Counted from the first letter of the stretch, positions 17,045 to 25,296 are shown. The stretch is 64,000 bases of DNA from JAFDVL01 sp031409955 (GCA_031409955.1 JANNYF010000152.1:1-64000), one strand, 5' to 3'. Program-made: numbers and translations. The notes: generated by a model not told the origin, from the letters alone.

Positions 17045-18298
17045 TCACCTCGAATCACCTTCCATCACCCATTCTTCATTGAAATGCGCGTGCTTGATGG
17101 CTTTGCGCATCGGCTTGCCGCCTTTGTCCAAGCTCACTTCTTTTTTGTTCAGGAAATAGCTGTAAGTTGCGTGCAACGTGCCGTCTTTGCTTTGCATGAT
17201 GGACGGGTAGTGAAACGAACTGGCTTCGGCTCCTGAAGCGTCAAGTTCAAGATGACGTTTCCACTTCCAGGTTTTGCCTTCATCGTCGGAAATGGCTACG
17301 GCGAGGCTGTGGCGACCGCGTTCGAGGTCGTTGTAAATCAGCGCCCAATGCCCATTGCGCAGGCCAATGATCTCTGCGCCAGCGCCGGGATTCGGATGTT
17401 CGCTGTCGGTCACGGGCGACCACGTTTCGCCATTGTCTTTCGATTCGCTTTGGTGCAGGCGTTTGGGCGCAGGGCCGTTGTCGCGCATCAATGTGTACAG
17501 CGTGCCGTCCTTTTTGCGCACAATGCTCGGTTGAATATTGCCGCCGCCGACCAACGGCGTGCTGGTGTGCCAGGTCTTGCCCCAATCATCCGTAATCGCC
17601 ATCAATGAAATCGAGAAGCCATCGGAATAAAGCGGCACGATTAGGCGCTTGTTGTTCAGGACAAATGGATGTGCTCGCGTCATCCAGCCAATGCGGCGTG
17701 TGAGCTTGTCCGCCGCCATCTTGCGCATTCGTGCAATGTAGGCTTGCAGATTCTCGCGTGGATACTCCGACGACAGCGCATTCGTGCTTTCAAATTGATC
17801 CATCACCTTATTCACGCCGTCCACGAATTCCTGCCCTGGCGTGACGTGCAAGACCTCCTGCACATCCCATTTCGGCACGCCTTCGCCCGTCCAGCGAGAA
17901 GCGATTTTGTACTTCATCAACGCGCTTTCCCACAGGTTTGCCATAATCGTCGGCCACATCAACCAGAGCCGATTTTGCGGATCAACAAACATCGTGCAGT
18001 TCGTGTCGGGATAGCCGGGCGTGTCCGCCATCGTGAAGCGCGGCGACCATTGTTTCGCGCCTTTTTTCAAGCGCGCGCCTTCGACGATCACGTCATCCGC
18101 TGTGCGTTCGCCAGAGCCGTGAAACCAGCAAACGAGCAAATCGCCATTGGGCGCTTCGACAATGCACGACGCGTGATTGTGCCAATGTTCAAGCGGGAAA
18201 ATTAGTTCCGAGGTGAGAAAGGGTTTTGCTTTGGCTTGTCCGAAAACAGTGGTGCAAGCCAATAAACAAAGGCCGATCAGCGTTAAGATAGTTTTCAT
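17045..18298 (-). CDS. secreted sialidase-like BNR/Asp-box protein
   Basis: Exported six-bladed beta-propeller of the BNR_2/exo-alpha-sialidase type, 417 residues. A signal peptide (MKTILTLIGLCLLACTTVFG) precedes the propeller, which has three Asp-boxes of the form S/T-x-D-x-G-x-T-W: DDWGKTW, SKDNGETW and SDDEGKTW. Relatives are annotated as sialidases, but many bacterial homologues act on other glycans or lack activity, so the substrate is open. It converges on murQ with only 24 bases between, and is followed upstream by the DDAH-like gene on the same strand (10-base gap), suggesting co-transcription. Confidence 0.83.
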   Translation of the reverse strand: MKTILTLIGLCLLACTTVFGQAKAKPFLTSELIFPLEHWHNHASCIVEAPNGDLLVCWFHGSGERTADDVIVEGARLKKGAKQWSPRFTMADTPGYPDTNCTMFVDPQNRLWLMWPTIMANLWESALMKYKIASRWTGEGVPKWDVQEVLHVTPGQEFVDGVNKVMDQFESTNALSSEYPRENLQAYIARMRKMAADKLTRRIGWMTRAHPFVLNNKRLIVPLYSDGFSISLMAITDDWGKTWHTSTPLVGGGNIQPSIVRKKDGTLYTLMRDNGPAPKRLHQSESKDNGETWSPVTDSEHPNPGAGAEIIGLRNGHWALIYNDLERGRHSLAVAISDDEGKTWKWKRHLELDASGAEASSFHYPSIMQSKDGTLHATYSYFLNKKEVSLDKGGKPMRKAIKHAHFNEEWVMEGDSR

Positions 18299-18308
18299 AA
18301 TCTCACTC

Positions 18309-19073
18309 CTATTGCAGTAACAACGACGAACACGTCAACCCGCCATCCATCTTTCTGAACTCACTCATCTCGACTTCCAGCACCGGCAAATCTAGTTGCA
18401 TTAACTTGTGCTTCAAATCCGGGAACCCTGCCGCCATCACGAGATGATTGTTGATGCGCAAACAATTGGCGCCGTAATCTTCTTCCGGCAACGTCACGAT
18501 CTTTTTGTAGCCTTGAAAGTCCGGGCAATTGGCAAATGACTTTGTTGCCACAATCGTGTCGTCGCCCACATAACAAATGCCTGTTTTCAAATGCAAAATG
18601 TCTTGCACCACAACCGGCACAACTTCGTAGCCGTGCGGCTGAACGATTTCGCGCAATGCGGATGCGGCTTCCATTGTCGTGCGGGCCGAAAGTCCAACGT
18701 AAAAAGTCTTGCCGATCAAGAGCACATCACCGCCATCCAATGTGACGGAAGCGGGCAGAAATTTAAGCGCGCGATATTGTTCCAACACCGGAGTGATAGA
18801 AGCCGTTTCGCCTCTTCTGCTCGGCGCGCCGGGATTTGTGATGACGGCGAATTCGGCAGTGACGAGCGCGGTGTCTTCGACAAAACAACCGTCCGGGAAA
18901 TGTTCGTCGGCTTCCAGGTCGATCACTTCCAAGCCGCATGCCTTGAGCGTCAAGACATATTGCTCATGTTGTTCAAGAGCCAGCGCAATGTTCGGCGCGC
19001 CCCGATTGGCAGTCGTCATGCCGTTGCCAAAAGAGCGACCCGGTTTACGCGTGATGGCGATTTTGTAATGCAA
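18309..19073 (-). CDS. dimethylarginine dimethylaminohydrolase-like amidinotransferase-fold hydrolase
   Basis: Member of the guanidino-group-modifying superfamily with DDAH as best fit, 254 residues. Family features are PDGCFVEDTALV (substrate Glu/Asp), TLDGGDVLLIGKTFYVGLS, the catalytic His in ILHLKTGICYVGDD and the nucleophile in GGLTCSSLLL at Cys248, close to the DDAH position (Cys249). DDAH converts methylated arginine to citrulline and methylamines. Some bacterial homologues act on arginine or act as ornithine-forming deiminases, so the substrate remains inferred. The gene sits 10 bases upstream of the sialidase gene on the minus strand and diverges from the TonB receptor gene. Confidence 0.87.
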   Translation of the reverse strand: MHYKIAITRKPGRSFGNGMTTANRGAPNIALALEQHEQYVLTLKACGLEVIDLEADEHFPDGCFVEDTALVTAEFAVITNPGAPSRRGETASITPVLEQYRALKFLPASVTLDGGDVLLIGKTFYVGLSARTTMEAASALREIVQPHGYEVVPVVVQDILHLKTGICYVGDDTIVATKSFANCPDFQGYKKIVTLPEEDYGANCLRINNHLVMAAGFPDLKHKLMQLDLPVLEVEMSEFRKMDGGLTCSSLLLQ

Positions 19074-19335
19074 GATGCCTCCGTGAATTTTGCATTTTCA
19101 TGAAGATGGAAATCACGAGTCTGCATTGTGAACACGATCCAGAAGGTTGTCAAAATAACGCAGCAACCCCCTGTTAATATTGGCTGTCATAACGTATAGC
19201 TAACATCAATTTAATATTAGCAAAAACAATTTCCAGCCCTTGCCGAACGCGCTACGGCTTCATACAATCTGACCCCATCAACAGGACACTCTTCATTAAC
19301 ACACAGGATATTTCTTTCGAGAAGGAGCAATTACA
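19074..19335 (+). promoter_or_regulatory. divergent promoter region of the DDAH and TonB-receptor genes
   Basis: This 262-base spacer separates two divergent genes and must hold both promoters. It is AT-rich between about 19185 and 19235. A strong ribosome site AAGGAG stands about 9 bases before the receptor ATG. No box pair close to consensus was found, so promoter positions are not assigned. Confidence 0.45.
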
Positions 19336-22300
19336 ATGAAATACAAATTAGGACGAGGCGTGAGCCTTTTCTTTTTGCTGCTGGTTTCCCTCGCCGCTTT
19401 TGCACAAACGCAAATCACGACGGGCGTCATTCAAGGAACGGTGAGTGATCAGGCGGGCGCGGTGGTGCCGGGCGCAAACGTTGAGGTCAAAAACCTTGAC
19501 ACCAATCTCGCTAAAACTTTGGCGACCGATGCCGATGGGCGCTTTGTCTTTTTGCAAGTCCAGCCTGGACGCTACACGTTGGCGGTAACGAAACAAGGTT
19601 ATGCCAAACTCTTGCAGCAAAATCTGACGCTGACGGTCGGGCAAACAATCAGTCTGCCGCTACAGATGAAAGTTTCGGCGGTGGAGGAAACGATCACGAT
19701 TACTAGCGCGCCGACAATTGACACCGTCAAAACGGAATCCAGTTCGACGCTCAATGAAATCGCCGTTGCCAACACGCCCGTGCTGGGACGCAAGTTTCTG
19801 GACATGCTCACGCTCACGCCGGGCGTCAGTGTGACGCAGGGGCCGGATGGCGATGTTGTCAACTTTGCCGGACAACGCGGTGTTTTCAATAACATCAGCC
19901 TGGACGGCGGCGATTACAACAACGGCTTTTTTGGCGAACAGGTGGGCGGTCAGCGCGCCGCCATTGACATCACACTGGATGCGATCAAGGAATTCCAAGT
20001 CATCGCCACCGGCGCATCGGCGGAGTTCGGACGCACAGCGGGCGGTGTGGTCAACGTCATCACGAAATCGGGTACGAATAACTTTCACGGCTCAGTTTTT
20101 CACTTTCAACGATTGGAAAATTTGACTGCCAAAACTGCCGATGGCAACTCGCTGAAAGATTTTCATCGGGAACAATTCGGCGGCACGTTTGGCGGCCCGA
20201 TTGTGAAAGACAAAGCGTTTTTCTTCGGTGCGTTTGAGCAGATCACCGGCAACTTCTCGCGCGCGAATTTGAGCGCGCCGATTGGCACACCGTGCAGCGT
20301 GCAGACCCCCACGATTCAGGCCAACGAAACGCTCATCAATGGCAGCGCCGATTGCCAACGCCTGGCGCTGATCAACTTTTTCAAGACGACGCGCCAACAG
20401 GACGAAGGCTTGCCGCTGAAGAAGCCCGTCAACACGTCGGCCTTTTTGGGCAAACTGGATTGGAAGTTGAGTGAGGCGAACGATCTTTCGTTCTCGTATA
20501 ACTTCAGTCGTTCGCGCAAAGATAACGAGACGTTTGATGTGGCAACCTACGGCAATTCCGCCAACGGAACCGAAGGGCCGGGCAAAATCAATGTGCTGAA
20601 CTGGAATCTGTACACATCACTGTCTAGCACGAAACTGAACGAATTCCACGCGACGTTTTCGCGCGAAGACCGTCCGCGAACTGCTGTAAAATCGAATGTT
20701 CCGGCAGACACGGCGATGGGCTTTGGGACAACGTTTCGGTTTGGCAATCCGTTCTTTATGCAGCCCGCCGTGGACGAACGGTTCCAACGCTTTCAGGTGC
20801 GCGATAGCTTCTCAATCATTGCCGGAGGGCACAACGTCAAATTCGGTGGCGAATATATTCGCAGCAACAACGCGCAAGTCTTTCGCGGCTTTTTCACGGC
20901 GCGCTACATCTTCGACAGCGTCACAGGCTTCTTGCGCTACGCTTCACCTGCGAGTTTAGGCGCAGGGTTTGGGCCAAATATCAAAGGCTGCTCCAACGGT
21001 TCTTATGTTGCAGCAACAGGGAATTGTCCGACAGGAACAACGGCGACCGGCGGCCCGTTGTTATTGTATTTGCAAGGCGCGGGGCCGAACGGCCCGGCCA
21101 CTGATGCAGCAGGTGCATCAAACATCAACAATGACGAATTCGCCACTTTCGTGCAGGATAAATGGCAATGGCGTCCTGGCTTCACGTGGCAATTGGGCTT
21201 GCGCTGGGAAGCACAGGTTCTGCCGAACCCTACCGTTGATCCCGCCAAGACTGCGTATGGTTTGTTCCTGAAAGACCCGCGCTTTCCGTCGGATGGCACG
21301 TTGCCCGATCAATGGAAAATGTTCCAACCGCGCGTCGGTTTTGCGTGGGACATTGCGAACAACAGTAAGTCGGTGTTGCGCGGTTCGTGGGGCATTTATA
21401 ACGCGCGGCAAAACATGCTGTCGCAGGTCGGTTCGATCACCACGAACGGCGTGCAGCAACAAACGATCTTTCGCAATACGGAGCTGATCGGCTTTGGTTT
21501 GCCTGCGCCCACGTGGCCGGGTGTTCTGACGCCGACGGCGCAATCGTGCAGCGGGACATTGGGCAGCAATCCATTTCCATGCTTTTCGGGCGTGCGTGCT
21601 TTCAGCCGCGATTACACGAACCCGCGTATTTACACGACGAATGTGCAGTTCGAACAGCAGATCGCGCCGGACACCGTGCTGTATCTGGACTTCACACATT
21701 CAAAAGGCGTGCGGCTGACACGCTTTTTGAACTACGGACGACTGGGCATCTTCGCGCCGTATCTGGACGAGACGGCGATCACAAGTTCATTAGGCAAATC
21801 GCTGTATCGCGGCTTTACAGTTGGCGTGCGGAAGCGGCTGTCACGCGGTTTCCAAATGGACACGAACTATGTGTGGTCGAAAGACCTGGATGACGATTCG
21901 AACGAGCGCGATCCGTTCTCAGATCGTGCGTTTGACCTGCGGAATTTGGGGTTAGATTACGCGCTGTCCGACCGCGACATTCGCCACAAATTCAACTTCC
22001 TGATTTATGGCGAATTGCCCGGCGGCTTCCAAGCGAATACCAGGATTCAAGCACGTTCCGCGCAACCGATCACGCCGGGCGCACGCACCGCAACCAATCG
22101 CAACACGACGCGCAAAGACAACGAATTCTTCTCATTCGATTGGCGTGTTTCGCGTCCGTTCAAATTCGGCGGCGAACGCTTTGCGTTGATTCCCACGGTG
22201 GAGATGTTCAATACCTTGAATAACAAGAACCTCATCAATCCGCTGACGACGCCGGGGTTATTTAATTTCGACGGCTTCCTGCGGCAAGGTGTAGGCGATC

Positions 22301-22338
22301 CGCGTCAGTTGCAATTGGCAGTGAAGTTGACCTTTTAA
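19336..22338 (+). CDS. TonB-dependent receptor, Oar-like, with carboxypeptidase-like N-domain
   Basis: Outer-membrane receptor of 1000 residues. A signal peptide (FFLLLVSLAAFAQ) leads into a carboxypeptidase regulatory-like beta-sandwich (about 30-110, IQGTVSDQAGAVVPGANVEV), then a plug (about 130-240, with NNISLDGGDYNN and GRTAGGVVNVITKSGTNNFH) and a beta-barrel ending in aromatic Phe (QLAVKLTF), the usual signal for outer-membrane assembly. No classical TonB box was identified. Such Oar-like receptors are greatly expanded in Acidobacteriota and are thought to import glycans or peptides; the ligand is unknown here. It stands alone, with a strong ribosome site upstream and a terminator hairpin just downstream. 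Confidence 0.93.
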   Translation: MKYKLGRGVSLFFLLLVSLAAFAQTQITTGVIQGTVSDQAGAVVPGANVEVKNLDTNLAKTLATDADGRFVFLQVQPGRYTLAVTKQGYAKLLQQNLTLTVGQTISLPLQMKVSAVEETITITSAPTIDTVKTESSSTLNEIAVANTPVLGRKFLDMLTLTPGVSVTQGPDGDVVNFAGQRGVFNNISLDGGDYNNGFFGEQVGGQRAAIDITLDAIKEFQVIATGASAEFGRTAGGVVNVITKSGTNNFHGSVFHFQRLENLTAKTADGNSLKDFHREQFGGTFGGPIVKDKAFFFGAFEQITGNFSRANLSAPIGTPCSVQTPTIQANETLINGSADCQRLALINFFKTTRQQDEGLPLKKPVNTSAFLGKLDWKLSEANDLSFSYNFSRSRKDNETFDVATYGNSANGTEGPGKINVLNWNLYTSLSSTKLNEFHATFSREDRPRTAVKSNVPADTAMGFGTTFRFGNPFFMQPAVDERFQRFQVRDSFSIIAGGHNVKFGGEYIRSNNAQVFRGFFTARYIFDSVTGFLRYASPASLGAGFGPNIKGCSNGSYVAATGNCPTGTTATGGPLLLYLQGAGPNGPATDAAGASNINNDEFATFVQDKWQWRPGFTWQLGLRWEAQVLPNPTVDPAKTAYGLFLKDPRFPSDGTLPDQWKMFQPRVGFAWDIANNSKSVLRGSWGIYNARQNMLSQVGSITTNGVQQQTIFRNTELIGFGLPAPTWPGVLTPTAQSCSGTLGSNPFPCFSGVRAFSRDYTNPRIYTTNVQFEQQIAPDTVLYLDFTHSKGVRLTRFLNYGRLGIFAPYLDETAITSSLGKSLYRGFTVGVRKRLSRGFQMDTNYVWSKDLDDDSNERDPFSDRAFDLRNLGLDYALSDRDIRHKFNFLIYGELPGGFQANTRIQARSAQPITPGARTATNRNTTRKDNEFFSFDWRVSRPFKFGGERFALIPTVEMFNTLNNKNLINPLTTPGLFNFDGFLRQGVGDPRQLQLAVKLTF

Positions 22339-22356
22339 CTCTATTGCTGCTTTTCC

Positions 22357-22424
22357 AACGCCAAGATACTAACAGTTCATAGCTGACTTTTTTCTAAGGC
22401 GGTTAGTATCCTGGTGTTTTGATT
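22357..22424 (+). terminator. terminator hairpin of the TonB-receptor gene
   Basis: Seventeen-base arms 22357-22373 and 22402-22418 pair with two mismatches (core GATACTAAC with GTTAGTATC). A T-rich tail (TTTTGATTTG) follows on the plus strand, 19 bases after the receptor stop. Confidence 0.65.
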
Positions 22425-22563
22425 TGTTTGATTTGACTTTAGCGGTATTGGCGGCTTCATCAGGCATTTGGTCACCAGCGATGCTACGGTGACGCCGACC
22501 CTCTATCTATTACCGCATTTTGTTTGGGAACATTGCCTGAAGTGATGGCAATCTTTGCTCTTC

Positions 22564-22659
22564 TTAATGGATTTGTGTGAGCAAGTACCAAATTGTTGCC
22601 ATCAATAACAAGAAGGTGAGCAGGCTCAAAGAGCCAAAGGCTAAGACATCTCGGCGCAT
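22564..22659 (-). CDS. candidate 31-residue single-span membrane protein
   Basis: A short open frame with ATG at 22659 and TAA at 22564-22566 encodes a protein beginning MRRDVLAFGS, followed by about 20 hydrophobic residues including LLTFLLLMATIWYLL, and ending TQIH. The positive N-terminus and single helix resemble accessory micro-proteins of membrane complexes, but no family is recognised. It lies directly downstream of a minus-strand terminator and a structured leader-like region. The ribosome site is weak, with GGAAAA about 20 bases upstream. It could be chance; conservation in relatives would decide. Confidence 0.35.
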   Translation of the reverse strand: MRRDVLAFGSLSLLTFLLLMATIWYLLTQIH

Positions 22660-22682
22660 AGATTCTTGGTGATTTTCCGTTG

Positions 22683-22732
22683 AAAAAAAAGGCGCGGACA
22701 AATTCCCCCTAATCCTAACTCTTGCCCGCGCC
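22683..22732 (-). terminator. Rho-independent terminator, minus strand
   Basis: The arms GGCGCGG and CCGCGCC (plus coordinates 22691-22697 and 22726-22732) pair perfectly. On the minus strand the stem is followed by eight T residues (22690-22683). The loop is long at 28 bases. The plus strand has no T-run, so direction is clear. No protein gene lies immediately upstream on the minus strand, so it must end a non-coding transcript or act as an attenuator. Confidence 0.7.
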
Positions 22733-22925
22733 TGCAACTTGCATCAGCAAATCAGCTTTAAATTAATCCTCGACTGGGTCCCGGTTCTCACGGCTTACCA
22801 CCGTTACACGATGGCACCTCTTCTCCCCCAAGCAAGAGATGCTCTAATCCATTGCAAAACTTTCACTAACGCTCCCCCCGGGGCGCTGTTCTATTAGTTA
22901 AGCAATGAGCCGCTATAACGGATAG
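22733..22925 (-). ncRNA. candidate structured RNA upstream of a terminator
   Basis: Between the terminator and about 22925 the minus strand can form several compact hairpins: a 9-bp stem (22842-22834 with 22822-22814, GCATCTCTT with AAGAGGTGC), an adjacent 6-bp stem with a five-base loop (22814-22809 with 22803-22798), and a GC-rich hairpin near 22888-22869. The region has no good open frame on either strand. It does not match the tmRNA, RNase P, SRP or 6S patterns I can recall. Some words (AGGTGCC, then GTGAGAACC) recall cobalamin riboswitches, but the B12 box is missing. It could be a small RNA or the aptamer of an attenuator for the 31-residue ORF. Confidence 0.35.
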
Positions 22926-23117
22926 TCGAAGACCGCAGAGCCAACCGAGCATTTCCCCGCGAAGTGAAGCAAAAGAGTTTCTTTCCACTTCAATCCGACA
23001 AGAGGAGTCTAGGTTAGGTGTGTTAGAGACAAGTGAAGTTGAATTTAAGTCTTTGAAAAATAGTCTGACGTCAAGTATGAAAGCCGAAAGTCAAAGACAA
23101 TCCTTTCGGCAATGGCT

Positions 23118-23138
23118 CAGTGCGGAGAGGCCGCACTG
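23118..23138. repeat. perfect 8-bp hairpin
   Basis: CAGTGCGG and CCGCACTG flank a five-base loop (AGAGG). It sits at the downstream edge of the decayed DUF4384-like fragment and has no T-run, so a terminator role is weak. Confidence 0.5.
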
Positions 23139-23301
23139 AAGGTTCGACAAACTTCAGGTTGTCACGGGCATAGAGAAAGCCTTCCTGCGAGCTGGACACG
23201 TTGAGCTTGAATTGCTAGCCCGGTTCAAAAATCTCACGACCCGAAGCTTGAAATTCGGCTTGATAAGGTTTTCCGCCACGGTATTTCTGCACGGTCAGGA
23301 A
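23137..23301 (-). pseudogene. remnant of a DUF4384-like domain
   Basis: Read on the minus strand, one frame gives FLTVQKYRGGKPYQAEFQ, then SGREIFEPG, a TAG stop, and QFKLNVSSSQEGFLY. This closely resembles the DUF4384 domain that Acidobacteriota attach to protein kinases and caspase-like or penicillin-binding proteins, as I know it. The frame is interrupted by an internal stop and has no start, so it is a broken fragment of roughly 55 codons. It lies downstream of the sigma-factor remnant on the same strand, consistent with decay of a sigma/kinase-type locus. The family call rests on memory of the motif, not on a search. Confidence 0.5.
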
Positions 23302-23406
23302 GCAGCTCGTGCCCCTTGCCAAACGGTCACGCCAGTGACGACGGCATCAATGCTCCCATCAACTAGACCTGCTTGCGACGGGCGTTCAGGCGTCAGGTGG
23401 TTGCGC

Positions 23407-23561
23407 TCAGATGTTGATGTAACCGGGCCTCTGCCGCGCGCCCGCCAGATAGCCGTGCGCCAGCCGGTGCAATTCGCGGTACACAGTAGCGTCAGTTGCG
23501 CCAGTGCAGCTTGCTCTCCCTGATTCCAGGCAACCAGCCATTCGGTGATATTCGGTGTTTT
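23407..23561 (-). pseudogene. remnant of an ECF sigma factor N-terminus (TIGR02999-like)
   Basis: One minus-strand frame reads NITEWLVAWNQGEQAALAQL, then the reading continues in another frame as VYRELHRLAHGYLAGARQRP before a TGA at 23407-23409. Together these match region 1-2 of the TIGR02999 ECF sigma family common in Acidobacteriota and Planctomycetes, where the usual text is ITELLLAWNxGDxxALDxL followed by VYDELRRLAxRYLRRERPG. At least one frameshift and the loss of regions 3-4 show it is not functional. The fragment is about 50 codons. Confidence 0.6.
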
Positions 23562-23714
23562 CGAGGATTCTATAACCGCGTCGGTTCGCTGCAGCGAAAG
23601 CCATGATAAGGTAGCACAAAGGAAGTTTTTTTGAGTCTGTCCCCGGCGGTGCAGAGGCGTACCTGTTTCGCCACATCATTCATGAGTGGACGGACGAACA
23701 AAGAGAACCAAGCA

Positions 23715-24065
23715 ATGACTACAACAAAAGACGTCTTAGAGCACCACCTAAAATGTTTTGGCGCAGGCGACCTCGCAGGCACCTTATCCGATTACATACC
23801 AGATGCCGTGCTGTTCCTGCCGGACGGCCCGCGCAAGGGAGTGGACGCGATGAGTCCCGTATTTCAGGCAATATTCGCCGAGTTCGCCAAACCGGGCGCG
23901 ACGTTCAGCATGCAACAACTGTCCGTCGAAGGCGACTATGCGTATGTGTTGTGGACAGCAGAAACCGCCGACAACGTGTATGAACTGGGCACCGACACGT
24001 TCGTCATCCGCGACGGCAAAATCATAGCCCAATCATTCGCGGGCAAAATTAGGCCTAAAGGCTGA
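23715..24065 (+). CDS. SnoaL/NTF2-like small protein
   Basis: Cone-shaped NTF2-like fold predicted from a 116-residue sequence opening MTTTKDVLEHHLKCFGAGDL and containing DYIPDAVLFLPDGPRKG and DTFVIRDGKIIAQSFAGKI, features of the nuclear-transport-factor-2/SnoaL superfamily. Members are small cyclases, isomerases or ligand-binding proteins; no activity can be assigned. The ATG at 23715 was chosen over an upstream TTG because AGAGAACC precedes it and the extra 28 codons look non-coding. It is followed after 115 bases by an SDR gene, with a large inverted repeat between. Confidence 0.75.
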   Translation: MTTTKDVLEHHLKCFGAGDLAGTLSDYIPDAVLFLPDGPRKGVDAMSPVFQAIFAEFAKPGATFSMQQLSVEGDYAYVLWTAETADNVYELGTDTFVIRDGKIIAQSFAGKIRPKG

Positions 24066-24081
24066 AAACATATCGGCGAAA

Positions 24082-24160
24082 GTAGCGCAACTTGCCGAGG
24101 TTGCGGTGCTGCTCAACTCGCCTCTGGTCGAAACACCGCAACCTCGGCAGGTTGCGCTAC
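24082..24160. repeat. 27-bp inverted repeat
   Basis: Arms 24082-24108 and 24134-24160 are reverse complements with one mismatch (core GCCGAGGTTGCGGTG and CACCGCAACCTCGGC), separated by 25 bases. The pair forms a very stable hairpin between the NTF2-like gene and the SDR gene. There is no T-run. It resembles a dispersed REP-type palindrome and may stabilise or end the upstream message. Confidence 0.75.
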
Positions 24161-24180
24161 GCTTACTTTGGAGACAACCA

Positions 24181-24960
24181 ATGAATCAGAAACCAAGACT
24201 GGCTGGCAAAGTTGCCATTATCACCGGAGCTACTGGCGGCATCGGTGAAGCGACCGCAAAACTGTTCCTGCAAGAAGGCGCGAGCGTCATGCTCGTAGGC
24301 CGTTCGGCAGACAAACTCAAAGAAACCCACGACCGACTGGCTGTAGACACAGGCCTCGCTCATTTTGTCGCCGATGCGGCAGATGAAGAAGCGACGGCGG
24401 CGGCAGTCGCGGCCACCGTTGCAGCCTTTGGCGGCGTAGACATCCTGTTCGCCAATGCGGGCACGGAAGGAAAGACCAATCCGATTGAAGCAACCAGCCG
24501 GGCAGACTTTGAGGAGGTGTTGCGCACAAACGTCATCGGCGTGTGGCTGGCAATGAAATACTGCGTCGAGCCGATGAAACAACGCGGCGGGGGTTCGATG
24601 ATCGCCGTGTCTTCCATCGCAGGGGCCATCGGTTTCCCAGGCATGGCTCCCTACATCGCCAGCAAACATGCGGTCAACGGTCTGGTCAAAACGGCGGCGT
24701 TGGAATTGGGTGCATCGGCAATACGCGTCAATGCCATTGCGCCGGGGCCTATCGAGAATCGAATGATGCGCTCGCTTGAATCGCAACTCGCGCCGGAAAA
24801 TCCTGAAGCTATGCACGAGGGGGTCGCGACGCAAATTGCCCTGAAGCGTTACGGTACAAACGAAGAAGTCGCCCACCTCGCGCTGTTTCTGGCGAGCGAT
24901 GAATCGTCGTATTGCTCCGGCGGAATTCACATGATTGATGGCGGATATACGGCTGCATAA
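24181..24960 (+). CDS. SDR family oxidoreductase
   Basis: Classical short-chain dehydrogenase/reductase of 259 residues. It has the cofactor motif GKVAIITGATGGIGEATAKL (about residues 9-28), the NAG motif (LFANAGTEG), the catalytic Ser in MIAVSSIAGA, the YIASK active-site Tyr/Lys and IRVNAIAPGPIENRM. The C-terminal SSYCSGGIHMIDGGY is typical. The substrate is unknown. The ATG at 24181 follows GGAGACAACC; an upstream alternative start would run through the inverted repeat and is rejected. It may be co-transcribed with the NTF2-like gene. Confidence 0.92.
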   Translation: MNQKPRLAGKVAIITGATGGIGEATAKLFLQEGASVMLVGRSADKLKETHDRLAVDTGLAHFVADAADEEATAAAVAATVAAFGGVDILFANAGTEGKTNPIEATSRADFEEVLRTNVIGVWLAMKYCVEPMKQRGGGSMIAVSSIAGAIGFPGMAPYIASKHAVNGLVKTAALELGASAIRVNAIAPGPIENRMMRSLESQLAPENPEAMHEGVATQIALKRYGTNEEVAHLALFLASDESSYCSGGIHMIDGGYTAA

Positions 24961-25003
24961 TCGCACGGAGTAAAGCGGGCTATAGAATTCAAGAAAACGT
25001 TCA

Positions 25004-25035
25004 TCCACGAAGTCACACCAAGTAGCACGAAGAAA
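25004..25035. repeat. single-arm copy of the CCACGAAG spacer repeat
   Basis: The text CCACGAAGTCACACCAAG followed by AGCACGAAGAA is closely related to the left arm of the long inverted repeat at 51330-51489. Here no facing right arm was seen. It marks the start of a 463-base gene-free stretch (24961-25423) that also holds a PIN remnant and two palindromic repeats. Confidence 0.5.
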
Positions 25036-25081
25036 AGCAGGAATCGCGTTTCTCAAAACATTGTAGGGATGGGCGATGTCC

Positions 25082-25222
25082 TGGAGGATCGAAGTCATCA
25101 TCATTGGTGGCAAGATGATTTACTCCCAGTTTTTCCATTACCGCCAGCGTCAGCGAATCGTTGGTCAGCAGACGCCGTTGCGGTGCAAGCTCCGCGCCGC
25201 GGTAGGCATAGGAAATAATTCC
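25082..25222 (-). pseudogene. remnant of a PIN-domain toxin C-terminus
   Basis: The minus strand reads GAELAPQRRLLTNDSLTLAV, then MEKLGVNHLATNDDDFD, which fits the last third of VapC-type PIN proteins (LLTNDALIVAVM followed by GITHLASNDxDFDRV). The N-terminal part with the first acidic residues is missing and the frame runs into unrelated text after NDDDFD. It is therefore a fragment, probably of a lost toxin-antitoxin pair, caught between repeats. Confidence 0.5.
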
Positions 25223-25266
25223 ACGTCGCGTTAGCGACGTCTGAATTCAACTGTCGCTGACGCGAC
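25223..25266. repeat. paired GTCGCG palindromes
   Basis: Two palindromes, GTCGCGTTAGCGAC (about 25225-25238) and GTCGCTGACGCGAC (about 25252-25265), are each self-complementary and also near-perfect reverse complements of each other. The form suggests a REP-like dispersed element. Confidence 0.6.
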
Positions 25267-25296
25267 ATGCTGCTCATCGCGTAGCTTTCCGTGCAG

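Noticed and set aside
15054..19073. Sialic acid catabolic cluster (sialidase with kinase and murQ)
   Set aside because: No nanA, nanE or transporter is present, murQ points to muramic acid, and the sialidase-like gene is on the opposite strand.
22733..22925. Cobalamin riboswitch on the minus strand
   Set aside because: Words such as AGGTGCC and GTGAGAACC are suggestive, but the conserved B12 box and the following CCCGC-ACTGT stretch are missing and no cobalamin or cobalt gene follows.
23212..23523. Plus-strand frame of 103 codons
   Set aside because: It is antisense to the sigma-factor and DUF4384-like remnants and its composition is not protein-like.
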